A stretch of 30,686 nucleotides of DNA from Aureobasidium sp. EXF-3400 (taxonomy: Eukaryota > Ascomycota > Dothideomycetes > Dothideales > Saccotheciaceae). Below the pieces are notes generated by a model. That model ran no database searches, was not told the origin of the DNA, and saw only the letters and a list, made by a program, of their open reading frames with translations. The stretch lies in contig SWBL01000464.1 in assembly GCA_024195585.1 (NCBI GenBank), positions 1 through 30,686 on the forward strand, written 5' to 3'. Of the stretch, positions 9,175-18,401 are shown one piece after another (within the stretch, counting starts at the first letter, position 1; the number at the start of each line of letters is the position of its first letter). Position numbers and translations under genes: made by a program.

Positions 9175-9669
9175 TCAGCCTGTGATTTTGATATCCTGCT
9201 CTTCGTCCTCCTCAACTCCAAACAAAACCTTGAGCCAGAGGCTGCAACCCTTGCAACCGGTGATGAGTTCTCCGTAGCGCGACTCATTCTCCAGTTCGTT
9301 TTCCGTAATGATAAAGCCACGTTCCTGGCCACATCTACAGCCTCTCCACCATTCACCACTCTCGTCATCGTAGTCCAAGTCATCCAGATCTACAATGTCA
9401 AGTCCAGTGTGGAAGATCTTGTCGTCGCCTTTGTTGCGCGCATGCTGCAAACGTAGTTCACGATCATAATCTACCTTGGCCGTAGGCTCGGACAAAGTTT
9501 TGTATGCGAGTGTGATGGAATCTACGCTTCGGGCTGCGTCTCCAGTCTGCGCCTTGTCCGGATGATGTTCGAGCAGAGCTTTTCGGTACGCTTGCTTGAT
9601 GTCTTGAGCAGTCAAACTTCCGTCGAACTGGCGCTGACCCAGACCCAAGGCCTCGTAATGATTCGCCAT
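9175..9669 (-). CDS. DPH4: Diphthamide biosynthesis protein 4, J-domain/CSL zinc-finger co-chaperone
   Basis: A single exon of 164 residues starting MANHYEALGL at the ATG 9669-9667. The open frame extends further upstream, but family proteins begin just before the J domain, so the short start is preferred. An N-terminal J domain holds HPD at 36-38 (LLEHHPDKA). An acidic linker (DIVDLDDLDYDDES) leads to a CSL/DPH-type zinc finger with C111-x-C113 and C139-x2-C142 (GCRCGQERGF ... ITGCKGCSLW). This matches yeast Jjj3/Dph4, of about 170 residues. DPH4 supports the iron-sulfur Dph1-Dph2-Dph3 step that starts diphthamide modification of elongation factor 2 in the cytosol. Both domains and all four cysteines are intact. 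Confidence 0.93.
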   Translation of the reverse strand: MANHYEALGLGQRQFDGSLTAQDIKQAYRKALLEHHPDKAQTGDAARSVDSITLAYKTLSEPTAKVDYDRELRLQHARNKGDDKIFHTGLDIVDLDDLDYDDESGEWWRGCRCGQERGFIITENELENESRYGELITGCKGCSLWLKVLFGVEEDEEQDIKITG

Positions 9670-10564
9670 GCATACAAACACACCAGTCTCTCCCAGTGCA
9701 AACAGTTGCTCTTTGTCACGGTGAATAGGATTTTGGGAACAAGACTTTTTCCGCCGCGGTGACCGCCAAGCGAATACTTGCCCCGCCGTGTGGACAAAAA
9801 GGGCAAGGCGTTCCTGGATCGGCAAACGGGAGAGTCCAACGCTACAACGTCAATCGGCACACCATGCCGCCGTCACACGCCGGCTGAGCTGCAGCGTCAT
9901 CGAAGAACTGCGAGAACGTGGATGAACCTTGCCGTTGCACAGCAGATCGTGCATGCAGTGTGCCTTGCAACCACTTTCACGATACCGAAGTGCTGTTTGC
10001 CATGTAAAAAACCATTCGCTAACAATGTCAGGTGGACACTGTCCATATATAGCTCCACCAGACTATGAGAAACACCATTGATGCGAATACGATCCTTACC
10101 GTCACGCTACCATATGATCGACCTCTTGACATCCTTCTCTTAGGCACGCGTGTTCCGCTTTGCCCGACTGGGGTTGAGTGTCTAGCCACGACAACCTTTG
10201 GCGGACAGCGGCGGCCCAACAAAGACTCTTCTGCCCTTCGGTTGGTACTTGGCCGCGCGGATCTGAGTTTTCCTCAACTCTGTTGACTGAGCCCTCCAGG
10301 CGATGATGGCGTACCTGCAGAGAACTGGGCGTCATGGTACTATTTTCGGCGCCCATTCACCACCCACACCATGCACTAACCCATTATTTCCCCACAAGAG
10401 ACTTCACGCTCTGTGGCGGAAGCACGGCAGGATCAATCGAAATCGTATGCTTTTCTATGTTGTCGTCACAGAGGCCCACAGGTACATAATAGCTCAATTC
10501 CGTCTTCAAATCAATTTTCTTCTCTCTCCCAACACATCTCTTTCTTAGGATATTCATTATCAAT
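9670..10564. promoter_or_regulatory. Divergent promoter region DPH4 / GH17 glucanase
   Basis: About 900 bp between divergent starts, with no gene recognised. A TATA-like catatatag stretch lies near 10043. Just before the GH17 ATG is a CT-rich leader (about 10503-10547, ttttcttctctctccc and onward) of the kind common at highly expressed fungal genes. Confidence 0.45.
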
Positions 10565-12481
10565 ATGAGATCCGCCATTCTTTCCCTCGTAGGAGGTGCA
10601 TCCACCGTCCTGGCTGCTGCCCGCGGTTTCAACTATGGCTCGCAGGGCAACACTCTTGAGACTTTCGAGGCTCAATTCCGCACCGCACAAGGTCTTGACA
10701 CCACCAGCGGTTGGGGTTCTGCTCGTCTCTACACCATGATCCAAGAGGGTACCTCCAACACTGTTATCAGCGCTATTCCCGCTGCTATTGCCACCAACAC
10801 TACCCTTCTCCTTGGTCTTTGGGCTTCCTCAACTCAGGACGTTTTCAACAACGAGCTTACTGCTCTTAAGAACGCCATCAACCAGTACGGCACTGCTTTC
10901 TCAGACCTCGTTGTCGGTATCTCAGTCGGCAGCGAAGATCTTTACCGTGACTCGCCTACTGGTATCCTTTCCAACGCTGGAACTGGCCAGTCCCCCGACA
11001 TCCTTGTTGACTACATTGGTCAAGTGAAGTCTGCCATTTCCGGAACTGTTCTCTCCAGCAAGCCTGTAGGCCACGTTGACACTTGGCAAACTTACACCAA
11101 CTCATCGAACGCTGCTGTCGTTGCTGCTGCTGACTTCCTTGGTCTCGATGAATACCCTTACTACGAGAACACCAACGAGAACTCTGTTGCCAACGCCAAC
11201 ACTCTGTTCTTCAACGCCTATAACGCCGTCGCTGGTGTTGCCAACGGCAAGCCCATCTGGATCACCGAGACTGGCTGGCCTACTACCGGTCCCACCGAGA
11301 ACCTGGCCGTCCCTAGCGTTGACAATGCTGAGGCCTACTGGAAGTCCATTGCTTGCGAGTTGATCAGCCGTAACATCCCTACCTGGTGGTACATCCTTCA
11401 GGACTCGGCTACCCCTAGCTTCGGTCTCGTCGCATCTGGCGAGCAGCCCAAGTATGATCTCTCATGCCCCAGCGTCGCCACCAGCAGCTCTGCAGCCCCT
11501 ACCAGCTCTGTTGCTAGCGCCACCATGCCTACCTCTGCTGCTGCCAGCACCACTCTTGCTATCAGCAACGCTGTCCCCTCTGCTGGTTACGCATCTTCCG
11601 CAGCCTCTAGCCAGGGTGCTATCTCGTCAGCCGCTTCGTCTGTTGCATCGATCGCCCCCTCGGTCTCTTCTGCCGTCTCATCTGCCTCTTCAGCCGCTAG
11701 CTCCGTGATTGCATCCATTGCTCCCTCGGCCTCTTCGGTTGCCTCTTCTGCCGCCGGATCTTCCGCTGCCGGAACCACCGTTGTTCCCGTCACCACCAAG
11801 GCTGCCACCTCTGTTGCTGACGATGGCGAGACCGTCACCATCTTCTCCACTACCCTGATCACCGTCACCAACTGTGGATCCACTGTCTCGGACTGCACCA
11901 GCACCGGCATGACCACTGTCATCTCTGCTAAGCCCAGTGTCACTTCCGCTGCTGCTTCGACCGTCGTTCCCAGCGGTAAGCCCGCTGCTTCAGGCTGCCC
12001 TGCCGACATCAACGGTGCTTACCAGTACCCTCACTTGATCGTCCCCGTTGACGCCGCCAACCCCAACAAGGCCTACGGCACCCAGTACAACGGTACCCTT
12101 AACTCGAAGGTCTCTACCATCTTCAACTTCGACATCCCCGCCTCGTACGCTGGCAAGACCTGCTCCACTGTCTTCCTCTTCCCCGAGCTTGACCAGCTCG
12201 AGACCTCCAGCTACTCCTTCAACGACAAGGGTGGTTTCACTATTGCTGTTCTCAACGGTGTTGCTGATGAGTCTACCACCTACGCCAACGCCCCTGCTGT
12301 CGCCAAGCAGATCGGCTCGGTTGATGCCCTCAAGCGTGGTTCTTCCTACACTTTGAGCCAGGACGCTTGCCCCGCTGGCACCAGAGTTTCCTTCGAGGTC
12401 ACCTCCACTGGCGGCCTTGATCTCAGTTTCTTCGAGGACTACAATCCTAGTCCTCTTGGTCTCTACGTTCGTGCCTGCTAA
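10565..12481 (+). CDS. Secreted GH17 beta-1,3-glucanase (EglC-like) with Ser/Ala linker and C-terminal But2-like domain
   Basis: A single exon of 638 residues. A signal peptide spans about 1-19 (MRSAILSLVGGASTVLAAA). The GH17 domain runs from about 20 to 300, with acid/base E124 in VGISVGSEDLYR and nucleophile E235 in WITETGWP; it closely resembles Aspergillus EglC-type enzymes. A Ser/Ala/Val-rich linker (about 303-477) follows, surely O-mannosylated if secreted. The last 160 residues (from CPADINGAYQYPHLIVP to FEDYNPSPLGLYV) match the But2 C-terminal domain, which is common in secreted ascomycete proteins and of unclear function. Known EglC proteins, as I recall, end in a GPI signal; none is seen here. 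The role is probably beta-1,3-glucan cleavage or transfer in the cell wall. Codons are strongly biased to C-ending forms and the leader is CT-rich, which suggests high expression. Confidence 0.92.
   Translation: MRSAILSLVGGASTVLAAARGFNYGSQGNTLETFEAQFRTAQGLDTTSGWGSARLYTMIQEGTSNTVISAIPAAIATNTTLLLGLWASSTQDVFNNELTALKNAINQYGTAFSDLVVGISVGSEDLYRDSPTGILSNAGTGQSPDILVDYIGQVKSAISGTVLSSKPVGHVDTWQTYTNSSNAAVVAAADFLGLDEYPYYENTNENSVANANTLFFNAYNAVAGVANGKPIWITETGWPTTGPTENLAVPSVDNAEAYWKSIACELISRNIPTWWYILQDSATPSFGLVASGEQPKYDLSCPSVATSSSAAPTSSVASATMPTSAAASTTLAISNAVPSAGYASSAASSQGAISSAASSVASIAPSVSSAVSSASSAASSVIASIAPSASSVASSAAGSSAAGTTVVPVTTKAATSVADDGETVTIFSTTLITVTNCGSTVSDCTSTGMTTVISAKPSVTSAAASTVVPSGKPAASGCPADINGAYQYPHLIVPVDAANPNKAYGTQYNGTLNSKVSTIFNFDIPASYAGKTCSTVFLFPELDQLETSSYSFNDKGGFTIAVLNGVADESTTYANAPAVAKQIGSVDALKRGSSYTLSQDACPAGTRVSFEVTSTGGLDLSFFEDYNPSPLGLYVRAC
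11469..11775 (+). repeat. Low-complexity Ser/Ala-coding linker
   Basis: Imperfect repeats of TCT/TCC/GCC codons encode a Ser/Ala/Val-rich linker between the GH17 and But2-like domains. The same composition creates a long meaningless antisense frame (11587-12012). The tract is likely to vary in length among strains. Confidence 0.6.
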
Positions 12482-12931
12482 GCGTATCGTCTCTGATATG
12501 TACTAGACGGATATTTATTGTTGTTGGACATTTTTCATTTTTTACACATTCAGTCCAGCATAACGACAGACAAAAAGCACGCACACACTTATAATGTAAT
12601 CACTTCATTATCGGGCATGTTTTACGAAACATTACCACTTGTACAAATACAATTCCTCAAAAGAGGCTTCATCTCAGATTTATATGTTCTATATCGCTTC
12701 CGTGAAAGACCCATTTGATTGACGCACATAATTATCACACTTAACTTGGAATTGATCTAATGCATGTAACAAGATACTGACGGAGCAATCGGTAAAGATT
12801 TAATATCTTTGTACAGGTCTAGTATATGTAAATGGTTTGGGGTCTGATATTCCAAAAGAGGAAGTCATGCGAATGCTAAGCAGCCAGCTTTGACGAAGCC
12901 TCTTGTCTTGCACCTTTGATTACTCGTATAC
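12482..12931. other. Convergent intergenic region, GH17 to NADH dehydrogenase
   Basis: About 450 bp of AT-rich sequence between convergent stop codons. It presumably holds both 3' UTRs and polyadenylation signals. No gene is seen. Confidence 0.5.
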
Positions 12932-14788
12932 TCAGAACCTCGAAATATCTCTACCAAAGACCCAATTGACGAACCAATAAGTAGGAATTAGGATCCTGTT
13001 CCTCCAACTAACCGATTTCGCCAAATAGGCGCCCCTCCAGATCAACCACGCGACTCTTCCACTCACATCAGCGCCTGAGGAGGACACTATAGCATTCCAA
13101 TTGCCGACATACGCCATTATTCCAAGGTCCTTGTAGGTAAATGCATTGCTGTCGATGGTGTTGCGGTTGAGTTGTTTGGCCAACCAACGAGCTTTCTGAT
13201 TCGCTACTTGTGCTGTAGCAGGGTAAGCTGAGTTCTCCATAATTGCACAATCACCCAGGGCATAGACGTCGTTGATGATTGCTCTGCCATTGACCTTTTC
13301 GCCGTCTTTTGCTTGGTTGGAGGGTTGCATGATTACGCGCAGACGATCGTTCGTCATGATGCCACCGCTGCGTGGGTGAGTAGAGATGTTCCAACTCTTT
13401 GCATCCGAGGGCGTTTCGACTGCAGCACTGGAAATAGGTATGGTGTAGGGTTTGGCGAGCGACTTTGAGATGAATGGATTCATCATCAAGCCTGTACTCC
13501 AAACCACCATGCCAACTCCTACTTCGCCTTCTTCCTCGAGGTCTAGGGTGTAGCAACTTGTGTCATCCTTGACTACTTGATCACCGCCATCTTGAAGTTT
13601 CTTGGGTGAGCCTCTGCGTAGTGATTTGACGTGATGAGAAGTCTTTACGTCGATGCCTTCGCGGGTGAAACGTTCGATGGCGTATTTGGCGAGTTTGTCG
13701 TCGAACATGCTGAGGACCTTTTCAGCTACATCGTATACGGAAATCTTGTAGTACTGCATGAGATCTGGATAGATCTTGGACATGTCTTCGCTGATGAGAT
13801 CGTGGAGTTCGGCCGAGAATTCAATGCCAGTTGGACCGCCTCCTACAACAGCAAAGCTAAGAAGTTGTCTTTTCATCTGTTCGCTAGTAGTCGGGAGAGA
13901 AGCTGTCTCGAAGCCTGTCATATAATCAGTCATACGAACAGAAAATTGGTTCTTGTAAACGAATCTTACAAGAAAGCATTCTGTTGCGGATCTTTCTGGC
14001 ATCACCAATATCCTTGAGAAAGTATGCATTCTCCTTGACACCAGGCGTTCCGAAAGTTTGGGAATAGCATCCCACAGCAACAACCAACTTATCGTAATTC
14101 ATCTCAAACATTTTACCCTTCTTGGGCTCGGCACCCTTCTCCTGCCCCAAGTTGTTTGCATTCTGATCTTCACGACCATCTGCTGTCAAAGCCATGGCTT
14201 GCCATGGGTTCTCAACAGCCTCTTCCACTTTCAATGTCTTGGTTACAAAGTCGACAGAATCAGCCCAACCTTGGAAGAACTCTACTTTGGTACGATGGGA
14301 GCGAACTGGCTCCAGAGCAGTGCGGAACTCGAGCGTACCGGTTGAGGTCGAGGCGAGTAGAGGGGTAAAGACGAAGTAAGAACGAGGTGATACGACGACA
14401 ACTTGATATTTCTTGGGGTCAAGGTCACGGGCAAGTGTATAGCCAGCCCAGCCTAAGATACAGGTGAGATACAGCTCAAGCAACGAAGAAGCAATAGTAA
14501 GAGTACTCACCAGAGCCTAGTACAACGACACGTTCTCGATCTAAATTCGTGTTAAGAGAACCCAATAGACATTATCGACAGTAGGCATGACCACATACCT
14601 CCCTTGCTGCTTTCAATGCTTCTAGTGAGAAGTCGCGTTTGTGTTCTCGAAATCAACTGACCAGCATTATTCAACCTCGAGATAGTTTCCTGGCCATGGC
14701 CTCTCAGAACAGCGGTGGGAGCAGTTGACTTGTACTGGCGTGTCACAGCCAGTGTTCGCGGCAGAATTGCACTCCTTGAAGCTAGCAT
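12932..14788 (-). CDS. Mitochondrial type II (alternative) NADH:ubiquinone oxidoreductase, 4 exons
   Basis: The exons (minus) are 14788-14599, 14540-14511, 14452-13970 and 13914-12932, giving 561 residues. The introns of 58, 58 and 55 bp are all GT-AG and restore RERVVVLGSGWAGY and RMLSCFETASLPTT exactly. Exon 2 is a 30-nt microexon carrying most of the FAD-binding glycine motif. The N-terminus (MLASRSAILPRTLAVTRQYK) is rich in Arg/Ser and lacks acid, as expected of a mitochondrial presequence. There are two dinucleotide folds: GSGWAG (72-77, FAD) and GGGPTG (259-264, NADH). The C-terminus (WFVNWVFGRDISRF) is the amphipathic membrane-binding end typical of NDI1/NDE proteins. The enzyme passes electrons from NADH to ubiquinone without pumping protons. 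Whether it faces the matrix or the intermembrane space cannot be decided here; no EF-hand is apparent. Confidence 0.94.
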
Positions 14789-15271
14789 TATACAGTATGA
14801 TTTCGGATGCAAGAAATATAGGGGACTAAAGAGAAGAGAGACACAGAAACCACCTCTCTACATGACCAGGACCATGCTCGACTCTTGGCCAAGTATTAGT
14901 ATTTATTGTTTTTGGCCGAGTCAAAATGACGATGGTTCGGAAGCCGCGGTTCCAGTCGCCGAGGGTCGGACCCCTCTTCCGTTGTCTCCATAAGCTCAAC
15001 CATCTTTGGCTGTGTACCTGAACGAGCACCCCAACGCTCGCGCCGAATAATGTCCTAGCAAGTGATACATCAATCACTGGGATCGCATGCATAGGTCAAA
15101 ACCGTCTCTTGGTCGTATACACACCCTGCCCGCTAGTTGTACACGAACGCTTTCTATTACACAGCAGAAACGTTACCTAGACAGTCTATAGTTTTGCTTT
15201 GATTTGCCCCGAATAACTCCTGACAACTAGTCAACCTTGGTCGTGAGATAAGAATAAAATGGGTCATTGCT
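14789..15271. promoter_or_regulatory. Promoter region of the NADH dehydrogenase / 3' flank of GPD
   Basis: About 480 bp between two minus-strand genes. It should carry the NADH dehydrogenase promoter and the GPD 3' UTR. No specific site is claimed. Confidence 0.4.
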
Positions 15272-16647
15272 TCATGGGTACTTTTTGGATTCGATGCGCT
15301 CGGGGATGTTTTCGGCCTTGTCCTTGCCTTCCAGAATGTCTGTAATATGTTAGCATTGGCCAAACAGATCATGAATCATGTTGTTATAAGACTTACTGTA
15401 GATGGCAGTGAAGAGAGGGAACTCGTCTTCAAGACCCTTCTTCTTCAAGAAGTTGTTGACATCGGCAGCAGTGCTGGTTCCCTGCAGCTTTTGACCGTTA
15501 AGTTCTTGCTCCTCGACCTCGTTGATGGTCATGCCGCGCTCGACACTCATCTTCGCACAACGGAAGTTACGGCCACCGCTGCAGCTGGTGATCAGATCTG
15601 CGACACCGCAGCTCTCCTCGGTGAAAGTCTCCGTGCGGACAGAGTCGGCAAAGAACATCTTGCCAAACTTGACCTGTTCCAAAATACCGACACGCATGAC
15701 GGCAGCCTTGGCGTTGTCTCCCCAGCCCAAGCCATCAACGAAACCGGCACCTAGAGCGACAATGTTCTTGAGAGCACCACCGAGCGACACACCGGCGACA
15801 TCCGAGACCATGCGGACGTGGAAGTAAGGGCGATGGAAGATTTTCTTGACGTTGTCGTGACTGAGGGGAGGGTACTCGCTAGGCAGGGGGTAGAGCTTGA
15901 TCTTTTGATGTTGGTCTTGCTTGCCGCTCAGCTGGGAGAGATCGATCTCGGAGGCACGAGGGGAGCCCTTGGGAGTAGGCTGCTGGCTATCCATGGTAGG
16001 AGGGTCGTATGCGACAGTGGTTTCGGAAAACTTCTCGAGAGCGACCTCGGTAGCAATGTTGGCTCCTGACAGGGCACCGCAGTAGATGTTCAGCTTGCGG
16101 CCAATCCATTCCGAGAAGAGCTCGATGCCGTTGTCGTTTACTTCAACACCCTTGATACAAGAGATACCACGAGCATAAGGCAGAATCTTGCCCTGCAACG
16201 TGTTGCATGTCTTTTCGATGAACTGATGAGGCAGGTTGAAAATAAGGATGCTGGCGTCCTTGACCGTGTCTTCGAGCGAGGCATTGGCGATGATGTTCTT
16301 GGGGAGGGCGACGTTCGGCAGGTACTTGACGTTCTCGTGTATGTCGTTGATGATGTGGGTCAACTTTTGCGGCTTGTCGTCGCCCTTGTAGTGTTTCGAC
16401 TCCTTTGGGACAGGCACCTCCTCTTCAAAGACCCACATCTGGACATCCTGCTCGAATAGGTCGCTGTTGGCTTGAGTGTTCTCTGCGACAACCTTGGCGA
16501 TGGTAGTGCCCCTGGGAAGAGTCAGTCTCTCAATCTTCAGCTATGACGTGGAATCAATTGTCGGTCAGGGTTGCTGTTGACGTACCAGTTGCCGGAGCCG
16601 ACAATGGCGACCTTGTGCTTCTTCTGATATGCGCCGAGAGTTGCCAT
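15272..16647 (-). CDS. GPD1: NAD-dependent glycerol-3-phosphate dehydrogenase, 3 exons
   Basis: The exons (minus) are 16647-16586, 16511-15397 and 15339-15272, giving 414 residues. The introns of 74 and 57 bp are both GT-AG and join [21 protein letters not shown] and [18 protein letters not shown]. The NAD-binding GSGNWG begins at residue 17. Substrate-domain signatures are [29 protein letters not shown] and [21 protein letters not shown] with the conserved lysine. It reduces dihydroxyacetone phosphate to glycerol 3-phosphate in the cytosol, feeding glycerol synthesis for osmotic balance and lipid synthesis. An extra hydrophilic segment of about 40 residues (around 190-235, including [20 protein letters not shown]) interrupts the core; I believe many filamentous ascomycete orthologues have something similar. 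The end ERIESKKYP carries no clear peroxisomal PTS1. Confidence 0.94.
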
Positions 16648-17496
16648 GGTTCGTGGTCGTAGAAATGAGGTTCTAGGGAGTCTGGTTGCAAAGTTGGGGG
16701 CGAGCTGGAGGGGGAGATTGCTGGGGAAGCGGTGATTGGAATTGGCGAAGGAGCGACGCAAACAGGACAGTACAAATAACTCTGGCATTCCCACTCGGGT
16801 GGATCTCCCAAGCTGTTCGTTGGGACTAGCTGACACGTAGTAACACAGAGCTCACTGCTTTTGCCGTCGTCCAGCAACCTTTTTGCGACCAGATACGCTG
16901 CTCTCCACAAAACGTCACTCGTCGTTAATCAAGCGTGCCGACCTGCTGGTCAAGATCGCCGTAGGAAGCAGATCTAGACGCCTTTATTCCGACATCATTG
17001 CTCAAGCTGTTCCGCCAATCTATTCACACCCATCTTATCAACACCCATCCGCGCTTCACAGTGCAATACCATGTCCATCCAGCCATGCCATATTGGTGAC
17101 ACCTTATCTCCTCCAACTTTCGGTGTGACATTGCCCAGGGACTTCCCCGGCTTCATACTGCCCCGTGCTCATATCCATCTCGACTCCGATTGGCTCGGCC
17201 ATCTGTTTTGCCGTGATACACATCACAACAATTACCACGAGGTGTCAGAGACGATGCAATGTGGGATCAATGGTGTTCATTGAGTCATTAACTACTGAGA
17301 AAAAAGAGGCATCGCTATAGATGCATAGAATATAAAAGCCCTTTCGACCCAAAAGAACAACTCCGTCGCTGGTAATGGTCAACAAAAACGCCTGCTCTCA
17401 TGCCCGGTACCATTCGTATAATGTGCCGTAATTACTTCCCCTCGGGATATCCATCGCTTTCACACGATCCGTCTCAAGGTCATCTACTGAACCTGT
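16648..17496. promoter_or_regulatory. GPD upstream region / 3' flank of the GPI-protein gene
   Basis: About 850 bp with no gene. The side nearest 16648 must be the GPD promoter and leader (minus strand). A TATAAAAG at 17331-17338 on the plus strand has no plausible gene downstream of it, so I do not call it a promoter. Confidence 0.4.
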
Positions 17497-18136
17497 TTAC
17501 AGAGCGTAGGCAAAGAGACCGAACAGAGAGGCGAGGAGAGCACCGTTGCCGACAGTGACAGCGGTGGCAGCACCGGTCGAGGCAGCAGACGAGGCGCTCG
17601 AGGCAGCGGAGGAAGCGCCACTAGCGACAGCGGAAGTAGCGCTGGCAACGGTGCCGGAACCGCTCGACGAAGCAGAAGAGCTGGTGGCTGAGGCGGACGA
17701 AGAGATGATGTTGGAGGCAGTCTGGTTGCCGCAAGAGATCTTCTGGCACTGGTCCTGAGCGGTGGCGTTTCCGGCGTTGGTGGCAAGGCACTGGCCCTTG
17801 TACTCCTGGCAGACGAACGAGGGGATGGTGTTCTGGTACAGCGACATGTCGGGGCTAACGCCGTTGTTGCAGACACAGGTGTAGGTAAGGTCGGACTGTG
17901 TAAAACGTCAATACAATGATCGGCAATGTGGATGAGTTAGTACTTGCCTGAGTGCAAGTGTTGGACTTGTAGAGGTTACCACCGCAAAGGACGGGGCAGG
18001 TGTTGGTCTCAGCACGGCACCAGTTGGCTCTGGTGGTGGAGTCGACCGAGTTAGGGTCGATGGTGTAGTTGCCAGTCTGGACCTGGGCGGCAGCGAGGCC
18101 AACCGAGGCGGCGAAGAAGATGGTGGAGTAGAGCAT
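17497..18136 (-). CDS. Cysteine-rich GPI-anchored surface protein (DUF7707-like), 2 exons
   Basis: The exons (minus) are 18136-17948 and 17895-17497, giving 195 residues. The 52-bp intron starts with GC (CAG|gcaagt) and ends acag. Only this junction keeps the conserved run NTCTQ|SDLTYTCVCNNG open. A signal peptide covers about 1-18 (MLYSTIFFAASVGLAAAQ). A cysteine-rich domain with NWCRAETNTCPVLCGG, TCVCNNG and FVCQEYKGQCL follows, then a Ser/Ala-rich stalk and a hydrophobic tail (ALLASLFGLFAYAL) that fits a GPI-anchor signal. It should end up on the plasma membrane or cell wall. The domain looks like the fungal family I know as DUF7707; no biochemical function is known to me. It is not a CFEM domain by cysteine spacing as far as I can judge. 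Confidence 0.88.
17896..17947 (-). other. GC-AG intron
   Basis: The donor is gcaagt after an exon ending CAG; the acceptor is acag. The nearest GT donor would shift the frame and destroy the downstream cysteine motif, so the GC donor is required. GC-AG introns are a known minor class, usually with strong flanking donor bases as seen here. Confidence 0.8.
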
Positions 18137-18151
18137 GTTTGCGAGGAGGAT

Positions 18152-18277
18152 CTACGCAGGCACAGGCGTTAGATGCGACAGCTCTTGGGGGACAGTCTGG
18201 AGGAGGATTGCGCGTCCATGCGAGTCATAGCACTGGTGTGGATGATTTGCATGCGCTCGGATCATGAGAGGACTTAC
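18152..18277 (-). other. Probable 5'-UTR intron of the GPI-protein gene
   Basis: On the minus strand, a perfect donor gtaagt starts at 18277. A ctaac branch-like site (in catctaacgcc) and a pyrimidine-flanked gcgtag acceptor end at 18152, 15 bp before the ATG. Length and signals fit a leader intron. It lies outside the coding sequence, so no frame test is possible. Confidence 0.5.
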
Positions 18278-18391
18278 TGTGTGATTAAGAGTCAATGATC
18301 TGATGTCGTTGTTTGTAGAGGCAGGAATGCAATGGAGAGCGAATTATTGAGACGGAGAGGAAAGAAGAGAACGGTAGACGGGGACACCAGG

Positions 18392-18401
18392 CATAAATAC
18401 A
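18392..18401 (-). promoter_or_regulatory. TATA-like core promoter of the GPI-protein gene
   Basis: Read on the minus strand, gtatttatgc lies about 115 bp before the leader-intron donor and is followed by a long CT-rich run (about 18340-18375), the usual layout of a fungal core promoter and start region. Confidence 0.35.

Noticed and set aside
9670..9825. Upstream extension of the DPH4 frame
   Set aside because: Family proteins begin just before the J domain; the extension has no homologous look.
11587..12012. 141-codon minus-strand frame rich in Ala/Glu
   Set aside because: Mirror of the Ser/Ala-coding linker of the GH17 protein.
17331..17338. TATAAAAG on the plus strand
   Set aside because: No plus-strand gene follows; it lies in the 3' flank of the minus-strand GPI-protein gene.
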